Below, in pieces: positions 7,495 to 16,067 of a stretch of DNA of 64,000 nt (its first letter is position 1; the number at the start of each line of letters is the position of its first letter). The stretch spans positions 98,108-162,107 of the forward strand of contig NZ_AUHM01000018.1 of assembly GCF_000423185.1 (NCBI RefSeq). Reading direction: 5' to 3'. A model generated the notes under the pieces. The model was given only the letters and a program-made list of their open reading frames with translations. It had not been told where the DNA came from and ran no database searches. The stretch is from Inquilinus limosus DSM 16000 (GTDB lineage Bacteria; Pseudomonadota; Alphaproteobacteria; DSM-16000; Inquilinaceae). The position numbers and the translations under genes are program-made.

Positions 7495-8328
7495 TAGCCC
7501 CGTATGGGCCAGGCCCTCGATGAACTGGCGCTGGGCGAGGATGAAGACGATCAGCACGGGCAGCGCCGTCAGCGTCACCGCCGCCAGCTGCACGTTCCAC
7601 ATCGGGCCGCCATAGGCGTCGACATACTGGGTCAGCGCCTGCGGCAGCGTGAACTTCTCGGTCGAGGAGAGGAAGACGATCGGCTCGAGATACAGGTTCC
7701 AGCTGTGCAGGAAGGTGAAGATGGCGACGGCGCCGAGCGCCGGGCGGGCCAGCGGCAGGGCGATGCGCCAGAACAGGCCGAAGCGGCCGAGCCCGTCGAT
7801 CCGCCCCGCCTCCTCCAGCTCCGGCGGCAGGGTGATGAAGAACTGGCGCATGATGAAGGTCGCCAGCACGCAGGGCGCGCCGAGGATCGGCACCAGGATC
7901 AGCGGCCAGTGGGTGTTAACCAGTCCGAGCCACAGGAAGAAGCGGAACAACGGCACGATGGTCACCTCGCTGGGCACCAGCAGGGCCAGCAGCACGACCA
8001 TGAACACCAGGTTCTGGCCCGGGAAGCGGATGCGGGCGAAGGCGTAGCCGCCCAGCGACGCCACCGCCATGGTGCCGAAGGTCACCACCGCGGCGATGTA
8101 GAGGCTGTTCCAGTACTGCAGGGCGAAGGGCTGCAGCTCGAACACCTGGCGGTAGGCCTCGAGGTCGAAGCGCCGCGGCAGCAGCGCCGGCGGGAAGGCG
8201 AAGATCTCCTGCACCGGCTTGAAGGAGGAGGTCACCATCCACCAGGTCGGGAAGACGAAGGGGATGGCCAGCACGCACATCAGGCCGTAGACGGCCAGGC
8301 GCGCGTGGGGAGTGAGATCAGCCCTCAT
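7486..8328 (-). CDS. Carbohydrate ABC transporter permease (MalG-type)
   Basis: Inner-membrane subunit of a CUT1-type sugar importer, 280 residues with six predicted helices. It shows PTWWMVTSSFKPVQEIFAFPP after the first helix, as in MalG-like permeases, and the cytoplasmic EAA loop ELEEAGRIDGLGRFGLFWRIALPLARPALG at about residues 178-207. It overlaps the start of the next upstream permease by 11 bases, so the two are translationally coupled. It is the last gene of the operon running from the LacI gene at 13244. No ATPase gene accompanies it. Confidence 0.92.
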   Translation of the reverse strand: MRADLTPHARLAVYGLMCVLAIPFVFPTWWMVTSSFKPVQEIFAFPPALLPRRFDLEAYRQVFELQPFALQYWNSLYIAAVVTFGTMAVASLGGYAFARIRFPGQNLVFMVVLLALLVPSEVTIVPLFRFFLWLGLVNTHWPLILVPILGAPCVLATFIMRQFFITLPPELEEAGRIDGLGRFGLFWRIALPLARPALGAVAIFTFLHSWNLYLEPIVFLSSTEKFTLPQALTQYVDAYGGPMWNVQLAAVTLTALPVLIVFILAQRQFIEGLAHTGLKG

Positions 8329-9271
8329 GGAACACCCACCGCCGGCGCAGCTGCCATTGCGCCAGGGTCAGCACCGCGACGATGAGGAACAGCAGCACCG
8401 CGAGCGCCGAGCCGTAGCCGAAGGCGTGGAACTGGAAGGCCTGCTGGTACAGGTAGTAGACCAGGACGGTGGTCGAGATCCCCGGCCCGCCCTGGGTCAG
8501 CACCGCGATCTGGGCGAACACCTGCAGCGACCCGACGATGGTGATGATCGAGGTCAGGAGGATGGTCGGGCTGATCAGCGGCAGGGTGATGCGGCGGAAC
8601 TGCGCGAAGCGGCCGGCGCCCTCGATCCGCGCCGCCTCGTACAGGTCCTGCGGCACGGTCTGCAGCGCCGCCAGGAACAGCACCATGTTCAGCCCGACAT
8701 TCTTGAACACCTGGACCACGATCACCGACAGCATCGCCGTGGTCTCGCCGCGCAGCCAGTTGGGGCCGGTGACGCCGAAGACGGCGAGGATGCCGTTGAT
8801 GCCGCCGTCCTTCTGCAGGAGGAAGCCCCAGACGATGGTCCAGGCCACCAGCGACACCACGACCGGCGAGAAGAACAGGGCCCGGAACACCGTCATGCCG
8901 CGCAGCCGCTGGTTCAGCAGCACCGCCAAAAGCAGCGCCAGGCTGAGGTTCAACACCACCAGGCCGATCGAGAACAGGGCGGTGGCGCGCAGAACGCCCG
9001 GCAGCTCCGGATCCTCCAGCAGCAGCCGGTAGTTGACGTCGCCGGCATAGTCGAAGCTGCCGGCCAGCACGTTCCATTCGTGCAGGCTGTACCAGACCAC
9101 CAGCGCCAGCGGCATCAGCACGAACAGCGCGACGCCGGCCAGCTGCGGCGCGACGAAGAGATAGCCGGCCAGGACATCGCGGCGCCGGAGCGTCCAGAAC
9201 GGCCGGTTCGGAGCAGCGGCCTCCACCGGTTGGGCGGGACCCGCCGCCATCGTGGAGGTCCGCGCCGCCAT
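8318..9271 (-). CDS. Carbohydrate ABC transporter permease (MalF-type)
   Basis: Second membrane subunit of the same CUT1 importer, about 317 residues. The EAA motif reads DLYEAARIEGAGRFAQFRRITLPLISPTILL in the second half, and six or more hydrophobic helices are visible. The ATG at 9271 is chosen because it falls two bases after the binding-protein stop; upstream in-frame starts would run into that gene. The N-terminal 35 residues are Ala/Pro-rich and hydrophilic. It forms a heterodimer with the product of the following gene by family analogy. Confidence 0.9.
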   Translation of the reverse strand: MAARTSTMAAGPAQPVEAAAPNRPFWTLRRRDVLAGYLFVAPQLAGVALFVLMPLALVVWYSLHEWNVLAGSFDYAGDVNYRLLLEDPELPGVLRATALFSIGLVVLNLSLALLLAVLLNQRLRGMTVFRALFFSPVVVSLVAWTIVWGFLLQKDGGINGILAVFGVTGPNWLRGETTAMLSVIVVQVFKNVGLNMVLFLAALQTVPQDLYEAARIEGAGRFAQFRRITLPLISPTILLTSIITIVGSLQVFAQIAVLTQGGPGISTTVLVYYLYQQAFQFHAFGYGSALAVLLFLIVAVLTLAQWQLRRRWVFHEG

Positions 9272-9273
9272 CG

Positions 9274-10542
9274 TCAGCGCGCCAGGAGCGGCCGGATCCG
9301 GCCGCACACCGCCTTCAGCGCGGCGTCGACATCGGCATCGGGCTGCCACAGCGCGTCCAGCCCGGCCCGCACCACCTGGGCGATCTGGGCGTTGCCGGTA
9401 TGGCTGGGCTTCACCGTCCCGATCTCGATGCCGCGCACCACGACCGCCTCGATCTGCGCCGGCTTCAGCATCGGGTTGGCCTTGGCCAGGAGATCGACGA
9501 CGAGCTGGCTCTTGCGCGGCGGCGGGAAGAACTGGGCCAGCTTCGCCGAATTCTCAGGATTGGTCAGGAAGGCCAGGAAATCCGCGGCGGTCTTCGCGTT
9601 GGGCCTCGCCTTGAACACGCCGATGCCGGCCTGGCCGATCACCGCGTATTCGCCGGCCGGGCCCTTCGGCAGCGGCACCAGGTCCCAGGCGAAGGCGCCG
9701 TCCTTCAGGAGAGCCGCCCGGCTGATCTGGGTGATGGTCATGGCCGCGTCGCCGGCGAAGAAATCGGCCGGCGCGCCCGGGCCCGGCATCGCCTGGTCGA
9801 TGAACACCGCCTTGTGCAGGAAGCGCATCGCCTCGGCCATCGGCGGCTGGTCGAAGCCGCAGGCCTTGCCGTCTGCGCTCCACGGTGCGGCGCCCCAGCC
9901 GTTCCAGACGGTGGCGAGGTTGTCCCACAGCTTGTAGTCGAAGTCGCGGACCACCAGCCCGGCCTTGCCGGTCTTGGCGTGGACCGCGGCGGCGTCGGCA
10001 ATGGCGGTGTCCCAGCCCCACTCCCCAGCCGCGATCCGCTCCGCCGGCGGCTTCACCCCGGCCTGCTTCAGCAGGTCGAGGTTGACGAAGACGCCGAAGG
10101 GCGAGGTCGAGAACGGATAGGCGTAGAGCACGTCGTCGCGGCGCCACAGCGCGGTGGCGCTGGGCAGGAGGTCGTCATAGCCGTAGCCCGGCGTCGCGCG
10201 CAGCGTGTCCTGCAGCGGCAACAGCACGCCGGAGGAGACGAAATCCGGTGCCGAATTCTCGAAGATCCAGGCCAGGTCCGGGGCGTTGCCGCCGGCGATC
10301 TGGGTGGTCAGCGCCGTGGTGTAGCCGTCGAAGGGCAGCGTCTCGAAGGTGATCGACGCCACCTCCGGATGGTCCTTGCGGTAGGCGGCGGCGATGTCGT
10401 CCAGCAGCTGCAGATGCGCCTTGTTGCCGGTCCACACCGTCATCCGGAGCGCGATGCCCTCCGCCCGGGCCGGGGCCCCGAGGGCCGCCGCGGCCAGCAG
10501 TCCGGCCGCGGCGGTGGCGAAGATGCGGCGTCCGAGCGTCAT
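9274..10542 (-). CDS. Sugar ABC transporter substrate-binding protein
   Basis: Periplasmic CUT1-type binding protein of 422 residues with an N-terminal signal peptide (basic start, hydrophobic core to about residue 22, cleavage after APARA). Family features include a DDIAAAYRKDHPEVASITFE opening, DLAWIFENSAPDFVSSGVLLPL, AMTITQISRAALL in the hinge region, and a C-terminal segment with FLTNPENSAKL. The ATG at 10542 follows an AGGGGAGG ribosome-binding site. It is encoded between a flavin oxidoreductase gene and its two permeases. The ligand is unknown; the neighbouring oxidoreductase suggests a compound that is oxidised on entry. Confidence 0.9.
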   Translation of the reverse strand: MTLGRRIFATAAAGLLAAAALGAPARAEGIALRMTVWTGNKAHLQLLDDIAAAYRKDHPEVASITFETLPFDGYTTALTTQIAGGNAPDLAWIFENSAPDFVSSGVLLPLQDTLRATPGYGYDDLLPSATALWRRDDVLYAYPFSTSPFGVFVNLDLLKQAGVKPPAERIAAGEWGWDTAIADAAAVHAKTGKAGLVVRDFDYKLWDNLATVWNGWGAAPWSADGKACGFDQPPMAEAMRFLHKAVFIDQAMPGPGAPADFFAGDAAMTITQISRAALLKDGAFAWDLVPLPKGPAGEYAVIGQAGIGVFKARPNAKTAADFLAFLTNPENSAKLAQFFPPPRKSQLVVDLLAKANPMLKPAQIEAVVVRGIEIGTVKPSHTGNAQIAQVVRAGLDALWQPDADVDAALKAVCGRIRPLLAR

Positions 10543-10581
10543 GGCGTCCTCCCCTTTTTCCATTGGATCCGGCAGTGCCGG

Positions 10582-12195
10582 TCAGTAGCCGACGACCTCC
10601 GGCCAGTGCAGCTCCACCCCCTGCCCTTCCAGCCGGGCCTGGAAGGCGGCCAGCCGGTCCGGCCGCGCCCGCACCGCGCGCGGCGGCAGGTCGTGCTTCA
10701 GGCACCAGGCGGCGAGATGGCCGGCCACCTCGCCGATGTTCCATTCCACCGGATGCAGCCGATAGCAGCCATTGGTGATGTGGGTGGTGCCGATCGCCTT
10801 GCCGGCCGGCAGCAGGTTCTCCATCCGCCGCGGCAGCAGGGCGCCGAGCGGGATCTCGAACGGGCAGGAGCCGACATCGATGTAGTTGTCGCCGCCGGTC
10901 GAGGGATGCAGGTCGATCCGGTACATGCCGACGCCGACGGAATCGGGGTAGCGCACCGCGCCCCGGGCGCCGCGCACCGCCAGGGACAGGTCCTGCTCCA
11001 CCACCGTGTACTCGGCGCGGATGCGGCGGGATTCGCGGATGTAGGGCGCCTGGGCCAGGCCGTCGAGCGTGCCGGTGACGTCGCTGCGCAGCCTGAGGCC
11101 CGGGAAGCCAGCGCCGCCGTCCGGCCGCGGCGCCTCGGTCTGCAGCCAGTAGAGGACGCAGCGCGACAGCTCCTCGGCACCGGCGAGGTGACGCTGCGCC
11201 TCGGCCTCCGGCACCTCGAACACCGGCCCCTCGAAGTAGTCGATCATCGGCCAGTTCACGAGGGTGATGTCGCTGGCATAGGCGCCGTCGGCGAAGTTGC
11301 GGCGAGCGGCGATGCGCCGGAAGGTCCAGAGGTTGCCGTCGCCCGGGTTCAGCCGCTGGTCGGCGTTCACCGCCAGCGGGTCGTCGTCCGGGTTCGGGGT
11401 GAAGCTGCGCTCGACGATCTCCAGCGTGCGCGGATGCGGCGACCGCCAGCCCAGCAGCGGCCCGCCCCAGAACTCCGGCCGGTAGTCGCGCCAGAAGACG
11501 TAGTTCGCGGGCCGGTCGATGACGTGGTTGCCGTCGACATGGTCGATGGCGAAGCAGATCGACACCGCCTGCATGTTCAGCGGCTGGGCGGTCTCGGGCG
11601 CGCTGGGCTCGCCGGTCTCGGCCCGGGATTCGAAGCCGGTGACGTATTCGGTGCCCGTCAGCGGCAGGAGGGCACCGGTCTCGGTCGCGTCCAGCACGTA
11701 GCGGCCGCGGGCGACGATGTCCGGCCCGCCGTCGCGATGGGCCAGGCGGACGGCGCGCACCCGGTCGCCGTCGACATCGGCCGCCACCGGGCGGTAGGGC
11801 TGCAGCACCTTGAGGCGGCCCGAGCCGCGCCAGGGCGCCAGCATCGCCTCGATCACCGCCAGGCTCACCCGCGGCTCGTGGCACAGCCGGCTGACCCAGC
11901 CGGCGCCGGGATTGAGATCGTGCCAAGCGCGCGACCGCTCGGTCAGCGGATAGTGGCGGCGGTAATAATCGCGGATGCCTTCACGCAAGGCCCGATAGCT
12001 GGCGGTGACGCCGAAGCGCTCGACCCAGGAATGCTCGTCGGGCGGCACCGCCTGGCTGGTCAGCTGGCCGCCCAGCCAGTCGTATTCCTCGGTCAGGATC
12101 ACCGAGCAGCCGGACCTGAGCGACGCCGCTGCCGCAGCGACGCCGCCCAGGCCGCCCCCCACCACCAGTACATCCGCATCGAATTCCGGGGTCAT
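10582..12195 (-). CDS. FAD-dependent oxidoreductase (FAD_oxidored family)
   Basis: A 537-residue flavoprotein with an N-terminal dinucleotide-binding motif, DVLVVGGGLGGVAAAAASLRSGCSVILTEE, followed by WLGGQLTSQAVPPDEH, typical of the group that includes proteins annotated as xanthan lyase-linked or dehydrogenase-like FAD oxidoreductases. A second FAD contact region, GRYVLDATETGALLPLTG, is seen at about residue 160, and the C-terminal half has GMYRIDLHPSTGG and GTTHITNGCYRLHPVEWNIGE. No signal peptide is visible, so it is cytoplasmic. Its start overlaps the LacI stop by four bases, and the importer follows 39 bases downstream. The substrate is presumably the compound imported by this operon. 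The function within the family is not resolved. Confidence 0.75.
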   Translation of the reverse strand: MTPEFDADVLVVGGGLGGVAAAAASLRSGCSVILTEEYDWLGGQLTSQAVPPDEHSWVERFGVTASYRALREGIRDYYRRHYPLTERSRAWHDLNPGAGWVSRLCHEPRVSLAVIEAMLAPWRGSGRLKVLQPYRPVAADVDGDRVRAVRLAHRDGGPDIVARGRYVLDATETGALLPLTGTEYVTGFESRAETGEPSAPETAQPLNMQAVSICFAIDHVDGNHVIDRPANYVFWRDYRPEFWGGPLLGWRSPHPRTLEIVERSFTPNPDDDPLAVNADQRLNPGDGNLWTFRRIAARRNFADGAYASDITLVNWPMIDYFEGPVFEVPEAEAQRHLAGAEELSRCVLYWLQTEAPRPDGGAGFPGLRLRSDVTGTLDGLAQAPYIRESRRIRAEYTVVEQDLSLAVRGARGAVRYPDSVGVGMYRIDLHPSTGGDNYIDVGSCPFEIPLGALLPRRMENLLPAGKAIGTTHITNGCYRLHPVEWNIGEVAGHLAAWCLKHDLPPRAVRARPDRLAAFQARLEGQGVELHWPEVVGY

Positions 12196-13244
12196 GCCCG
12201 CCGTCCCTTCCGCTTGCCGGGTGCCGGGCCGAGGGTCTGTCCCTCGGCCAGCTCGCAGGGCAGCAGCCGCTGCCGCCCCTCCTCCTGGCCGCTCATCACC
12301 AGGGTCAGGATCTCGACCGCCTGCCGCCCCATCTCCTCACGCGGGATGCGGAAGCAGGTGAAATCGATATCGGTCGCGACCGGCCGCGTCGGGTTGCCCA
12401 GTGCGATCAGCGACAGGTCGTCCGGCACCGCCACGCCGCGGTCGCGGGCCGCCCGCTCCAGCACCACGGCGTCGGCCTGGTCCTCGACCAGGGCAGCGGT
12501 GGCGCCGGCGCGCAGCAGCCCGTCCACGATCTCGCCGGGATCGCGGCCCTCGCCGGGCTCGTGCACCCAGTCCACCCCCGCCTTGTCGACCGCGGATCGG
12601 AACCCGGCCCAGCGGTCGTCGGAGGATTCGGCGCCGCCGCCCGGGCCGATGAAGGCCAGGCGGCGATGGCCGAGCGCCACGGCGCGCCGCACCAGCGCCG
12701 CGGTGGCGTCGATGTAGTCGGCCCCGACATAGGGCACCGGCCCGCCGGCGTCGTCGCGGCGGCCGACGGCGACGAAGGGATAGCGGTCGGCCACCAGCCG
12801 GGCCAGCTCGTCCCGATCCAGCGTGCGGCCCAGCAGGATGCAGCCATCGGCCAGGCGCATCCGGTTGTTCTCGTGGAAGATCCGGCGCCGCCCGTCGGCC
12901 ACCGGCGCGCTGGTGAACAGCAGCAGGTCGTAGCCGAAGCGCTCCGCCGCCGCTTCGATCCCCAGCATGAAGGGGGTGTAGAAATCGGCCTGCAGCGTCG
13001 GGAAAACCGGCTCGTAGGTGAAGACGCCGAGCAGATGGTTGCGCCGCCCGACCAACTGCCGTGCCGCCGGGTCGGCGACATAGCCGGTGGCGCGGATCAC
13101 CTGCATCACCCGCTCCCGCGTCTGATCCGGAATCCGCGCCGAACCGTCGCCGCGCCAGTTCAGCACCAGCGAGACAGTCGCTTGGCTGACGCCCGCCAGC
13201 CTTGCGATGTCCCGTTGCGTCAGCCTCGCGCCCCCTCCCGACAT
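12192..13244 (-). CDS. LacI-family transcriptional regulator
   Basis: A 350-residue repressor with the helix-turn-helix LTQRDIARLAGVSQATVSLVLN at residues about 7-29, a hinge region with YVADPAARQLVGRRNHLLGVF, and a periplasmic-binding-protein-like sensor domain. The ATG at 13244 is chosen because the helix-turn-helix begins just after it and a perfect palindrome lies 12 bases upstream. It is the first gene of a five-gene operon (regulator, flavin oxidoreductase, binding protein, two permeases), an arrangement consistent with autoregulation by the imported compound or its product. Confidence 0.92.
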   Translation of the reverse strand: MSGGGARLTQRDIARLAGVSQATVSLVLNWRGDGSARIPDQTRERVMQVIRATGYVADPAARQLVGRRNHLLGVFTYEPVFPTLQADFYTPFMLGIEAAAERFGYDLLLFTSAPVADGRRRIFHENNRMRLADGCILLGRTLDRDELARLVADRYPFVAVGRRDDAGGPVPYVGADYIDATAALVRRAVALGHRRLAFIGPGGGAESSDDRWAGFRSAVDKAGVDWVHEPGEGRDPGEIVDGLLRAGATAALVEDQADAVVLERAARDRGVAVPDDLSLIALGNPTRPVATDIDFTCFRIPREEMGRQAVEILTLVMSGQEEGRQRLLPCELAEGQTLGPAPGKRKGRRA

Positions 13245-13255
13245 CGCTCCGTCTC

Positions 13256-13271
13256 GATAATACGTATTATC
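13256..13271. promoter_or_regulatory. Operator for the LacI-family regulator (perfect 16-bp palindrome)
   Basis: GATAATACGTATTATC is a perfect dyad with the central CG expected for LacI-family sites, where the hinge helices insert. It lies immediately upstream of the LacI start codon in the 116-base gap between the LacI operon and the divergent GNAT gene, so it could repress the operon and possibly affect the acetyltransferase promoter as well. No second copy was noticed in the window. Confidence 0.75.
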
Positions 13272-13360
13272 AGGAACGATAACGGCATCCGGTACCCAGG
13301 TCAACCGGCCGGGTCCGGCCCTCGCTTCCGACCGTGCGGCGTAACCGGCATCATGGCTCG

Positions 13361-13822
13361 ATGACGACTCATGCGCTCCGGATCGTCGATGCCGACGGCG
13401 GCACGGCCGATCTGGCTGTCGACCTGCTGGCACGATTCCTTCACGAGGAAGGGTTTGCCACGCCCGCCGCCATGATCGCCCGCAGTGTCCGGGAGATGAT
13501 CGCGGATCCGCATCACTGGGTCGGGCTCGCCTGGCTGGACGGGTCGGCGGTCGGCGTCGCCACGGTCACGACCATGATCTATGTGGAGGGCGGCCGCCTC
13601 GGCGAGATCGGCGATCTGTATGTCCTGCCGGCCGCGCGAAGAAGAGGTGTCGCCGCCGCCCTGATCGCCGCGGCCACCGCCAGATGCGCGGCGATGGGCT
13701 GTTCGGAGATGTTCGTGGTGGTCACCCCGGAGGGCGAGGCCCGGCACGGGCTGGAGGGCTTCTATTCCCGCTTCGGCTTCGCCTGGGACGGCCGTAGGCT
13801 GCTGACCCGCCGCCTCGGCTGA
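13361..13822 (+). CDS. GNAT-family N-acetyltransferase
   Basis: A 153-residue acetyl-CoA-dependent acyltransferase fold. It has beta-strand 4 text GEIGDLYVLPAARRRGVAAALIAAATARC, where RRRGVA is the acetyl-CoA pyrophosphate loop, followed by EMFVVVTPEGE and a C-terminal FYSRFGFAWDGRRLLTRRL that is typical of single-domain GNATs. The ATG at 13361 sits close to the fold start; a second in-frame start upstream adds only nine residues. The acceptor cannot be predicted. It is divergent from the LacI operon and its product is not obviously linked to it. Confidence 0.82.
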   Translation: MTTHALRIVDADGGTADLAVDLLARFLHEEGFATPAAMIARSVREMIADPHHWVGLAWLDGSAVGVATVTTMIYVEGGRLGEIGDLYVLPAARRRGVAAALIAAATARCAAMGCSEMFVVVTPEGEARHGLEGFYSRFGFAWDGRRLLTRRLG

Positions 13823-13886
13823 GCCGTTTACAAAAAATAATATTTGGACGGATGATCGCGCCTCGCCCCGCTGAGACAATGGGGCC

Positions 13887-14639
13887 ATGGCGGGACCCAG
13901 AAAGACCATGTCGACCTCCGCAGCGGCGCATCCGGAGGCGCAGCCGCATGTGCTGCTCGTCGAGGACGATCTCGAGATCTCCCGGATGCTGCAGGGCGTT
14001 CTCTCGGAAAGCGGCTTCTCCGTTTCCGCCGCGACCGCCGCGGCCGAGATGGACTCGATGCTGGGCCGGGCCAAGGTCGACCTCGTCGTGCTCGACATCA
14101 TGCTGCCGGGGGAGGACGGGCTCAGCATCTGCCGCCGGCTCCGCGCCGCCTCGACCATCCCGATCATCATGGTGACGGCCCGCGGCGATGCGGTCGACCG
14201 GATCATCGGGCTGGAGATCGGGGCCGACGACTACCTGCCCAAGCCGTTCGATTCGCGCGAGCTGGTGGCGCGCATCCGGGCGCTGCTGCGGCGCGTCCAG
14301 GGCGGACAGGACGGCCGCAGGCGTCCGCTGCGCTTCGCCGGCTGGCGGATCGATCCCGCGTCGCGGCAGCTGTACGATCCCGACGGTGTCCAGGTCGCCA
14401 TGACCAGCGTCGAGTTCGACCTGCTGTCGGCGCTGTGCCGGCATTCCGGCCAGGTGCTTTCGCGCGACCAGCTGATCGAGCTGACGCATAGCGGCCTGGC
14501 CAGCCCGGTCCAGCGCAGCATCGACGTCCATGTCAGCCGCATCCGGCAGAAGATCGAGCCGGACCCCGACAATCCCCGCTACATCAAGACCGTGCGCCTC
14601 GGCGGCTACATGTTCGCCGAGCGGGTCGAGCCCACCTGA
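13887..14639 (+). CDS. OmpR-family two-component response regulator
   Basis: A 250-residue DNA-binding response regulator. The receiver domain has the acidic pair in LLVEDDLEISRML, the phosphoacceptor Asp at about residue 70 in VVLDIMLPGEDG, the Thr in MVTARG, and Lys in LPKPFDSREL. The winged-helix effector domain follows, with PDGVQVAMTSVEFDLLSALCRHSGQVLSRDQL and a C-terminal VSRIRQKIEPDPDNPRYI that ends in GGYMF. The stop overlaps the start of the sensor kinase (TGATG), so the pair is translationally coupled. An alternative start 21 bases downstream is possible. Confidence 0.93.
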   Translation: MAGPRKTMSTSAAAHPEAQPHVLLVEDDLEISRMLQGVLSESGFSVSAATAAAEMDSMLGRAKVDLVVLDIMLPGEDGLSICRRLRAASTIPIIMVTARGDAVDRIIGLEIGADDYLPKPFDSRELVARIRALLRRVQGGQDGRRRPLRFAGWRIDPASRQLYDPDGVQVAMTSVEFDLLSALCRHSGQVLSRDQLIELTHSGLASPVQRSIDVHVSRIRQKIEPDPDNPRYIKTVRLGGYMFAERVEPT

Positions 14640-15988
14640 TGCGATTTCTCTCTCGCCTGCTGCCGCGCAGCGTCGTCAGCCAGATCACCGGGATCGTCGC
14701 CGCCTCGATGCTGCTCGGCATCGGGCTGACCGGCACCGTCCTGTTCCTGTTCTTCAGGGAACCCGACGCGCGGGACGGCGTCATCCTTTCGGCGGCTGCA
14801 ATCGCCAAGATCACCCAGATCGTCCAGAGCGCCGATACCCCGGAAGAGGCCAACGGGATCCTCGACGTCGCCCGGCGTGCCGGCGCCGATGTCATCCGAA
14901 TGCCGTCAGGGGAATTCGCCGCCCAGTCTGTAGGCGGGCCGACGTCGATCCTGTCGGAGCTGATCGCCTATCAACTGAAGACCCTTTGGGGCATCGAGGC
15001 ACGCGGAGCCAACCTTCCTTCCGGTGCCGGCCATGGTCTCGTCGTGCAGGTCGACGATCGGTTCGTCCTGCTGTTCCCGACACCGACCTGGGCCGGCCTG
15101 TGGCGGTTCATCCTCAAGCCCACGGTCCTGATCATCGTCACGATGATCGTGTTCGTGCTGTTCCTCTCGATCTACGCGGTGCGCTGGATCATCGCGCCGC
15201 TGTCGGCGCTGGGGGCGGCGGCCGAATCCTTCGGACGCTCGCCCGACGACGACCGGATGGTCGACCGCCGGGGACCGCGCGAGATCGGCCAGGTCGCCGA
15301 TGCCCTGAACGACATGCGCACCCGCATCCGGGCCCTGATCGACGACCAGAACCGCATGCTGGCCGCGATCAGCCACGACCTGCGGACGCCCCTGACCCGC
15401 CTGCGGCTGCGGGCCGAACGGATCGACGACCCGGAGCTGCGCGACGGCATCCTGCACGAGGTGGTGCGGATCAGCGGCATGCTGGACGAGACCCTGGAGT
15501 ACCTGCACCCCGGCATCCGAGAGGAGCGGATGTCGCGGGTCGACCTATCGAGCCTGCTGCAGACCGTCTGCACCGAATTCGCCGATGTCGGCCACGGCGT
15601 CGCCTATGCCGGGCCGCCGCGCCTGGCCTGGATCTGCCGGCCCAATGCGCTCACGCGCGCGGTCGGCAATGTCGTGGACAACGCCGTGCAGCACGGATCG
15701 ACGGTGCGGGTCGGGCTGAAGCTCGGCGAGGCCGGCGCCGCGGAGATCGAGGTGGCGGATGACGGCCCGGGCATTCCGGCGCCGCTGCGCCAGAAGGTGT
15801 TCGATCCCTTCTTCAAGGGCGACGACGCCCGCCCGGCGACCGCAGGAAGGGGCTTCGGGCTGGGCCTGTCGATCGCCCGCGACGTCGTCCGCGGCCATGG
15901 CGGCCGCATCGAGCTGCTCGACGGCGAGCCGCGCGGCCTGATCGTCCGGATGTCGCTGCCGGCGACTGTTCCGATCCCCGGCCAATGA
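14639..15988 (+). CDS. Two-component sensor histidine kinase (EnvZ-like)
   Basis: A 449-residue inner-membrane kinase. Two transmembrane segments (about residues 13-39 and 158-180) flank a periplasmic sensor domain of some 115 residues. A HAMP linker follows (RWIIAPLSALGAAAESFGRS), then the dimerisation domain with the phosphoaccepting His246 in ISHDLRTPLTRLRLR, and an ATP-binding domain with NVVDNAVQHGS (N box), DDGPGIP (G1) and GRGFGLGLSIARDVVRGHGG (G2). It partners with the adjacent response regulator. A MipA/OmpV outer-membrane protein gene follows about 80 bases later and may be its target. Confidence 0.93.
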   Translation: MRFLSRLLPRSVVSQITGIVAASMLLGIGLTGTVLFLFFREPDARDGVILSAAAIAKITQIVQSADTPEEANGILDVARRAGADVIRMPSGEFAAQSVGGPTSILSELIAYQLKTLWGIEARGANLPSGAGHGLVVQVDDRFVLLFPTPTWAGLWRFILKPTVLIIVTMIVFVLFLSIYAVRWIIAPLSALGAAAESFGRSPDDDRMVDRRGPREIGQVADALNDMRTRIRALIDDQNRMLAAISHDLRTPLTRLRLRAERIDDPELRDGILHEVVRISGMLDETLEYLHPGIREERMSRVDLSSLLQTVCTEFADVGHGVAYAGPPRLAWICRPNALTRAVGNVVDNAVQHGSTVRVGLKLGEAGAAEIEVADDGPGIPAPLRQKVFDPFFKGDDARPATAGRGFGLGLSIARDVVRGHGGRIELLDGEPRGLIVRMSLPATVPIPGQ

Positions 15989-16001
15989 GCCGGAAATATC
16001 T

Positions 16002-16017
16002 CTTAACATAACTTAAA
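16002..16017. promoter_or_regulatory. Direct repeat, candidate OmpR-type response-regulator site
   Basis: CTTAAC at 16002 and CTTAAA at 16012 form a direct repeat with a 10-base period, the spacing expected for head-to-tail binding of an OmpR-family dimer. It lies in an AT-rich patch between the kinase stop and the MipA/OmpV gene, about 50 bases ahead of that start. This is inference from spacing; no second copy was noticed ahead of the regulator gene. Confidence 0.45.
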
Positions 16018-16067
16018 ACCGGCCTGTCCTGCCGACTTCTATTCTCGCGGCTCCATAGAGCCACGGG

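Noticed and set aside
9400..12717. 1105-residue plus-strand open frame
   Set aside because: Antisense shadow covering the binding protein, flavin oxidoreductase and LacI genes, all of which have strong family motifs on the other strand.
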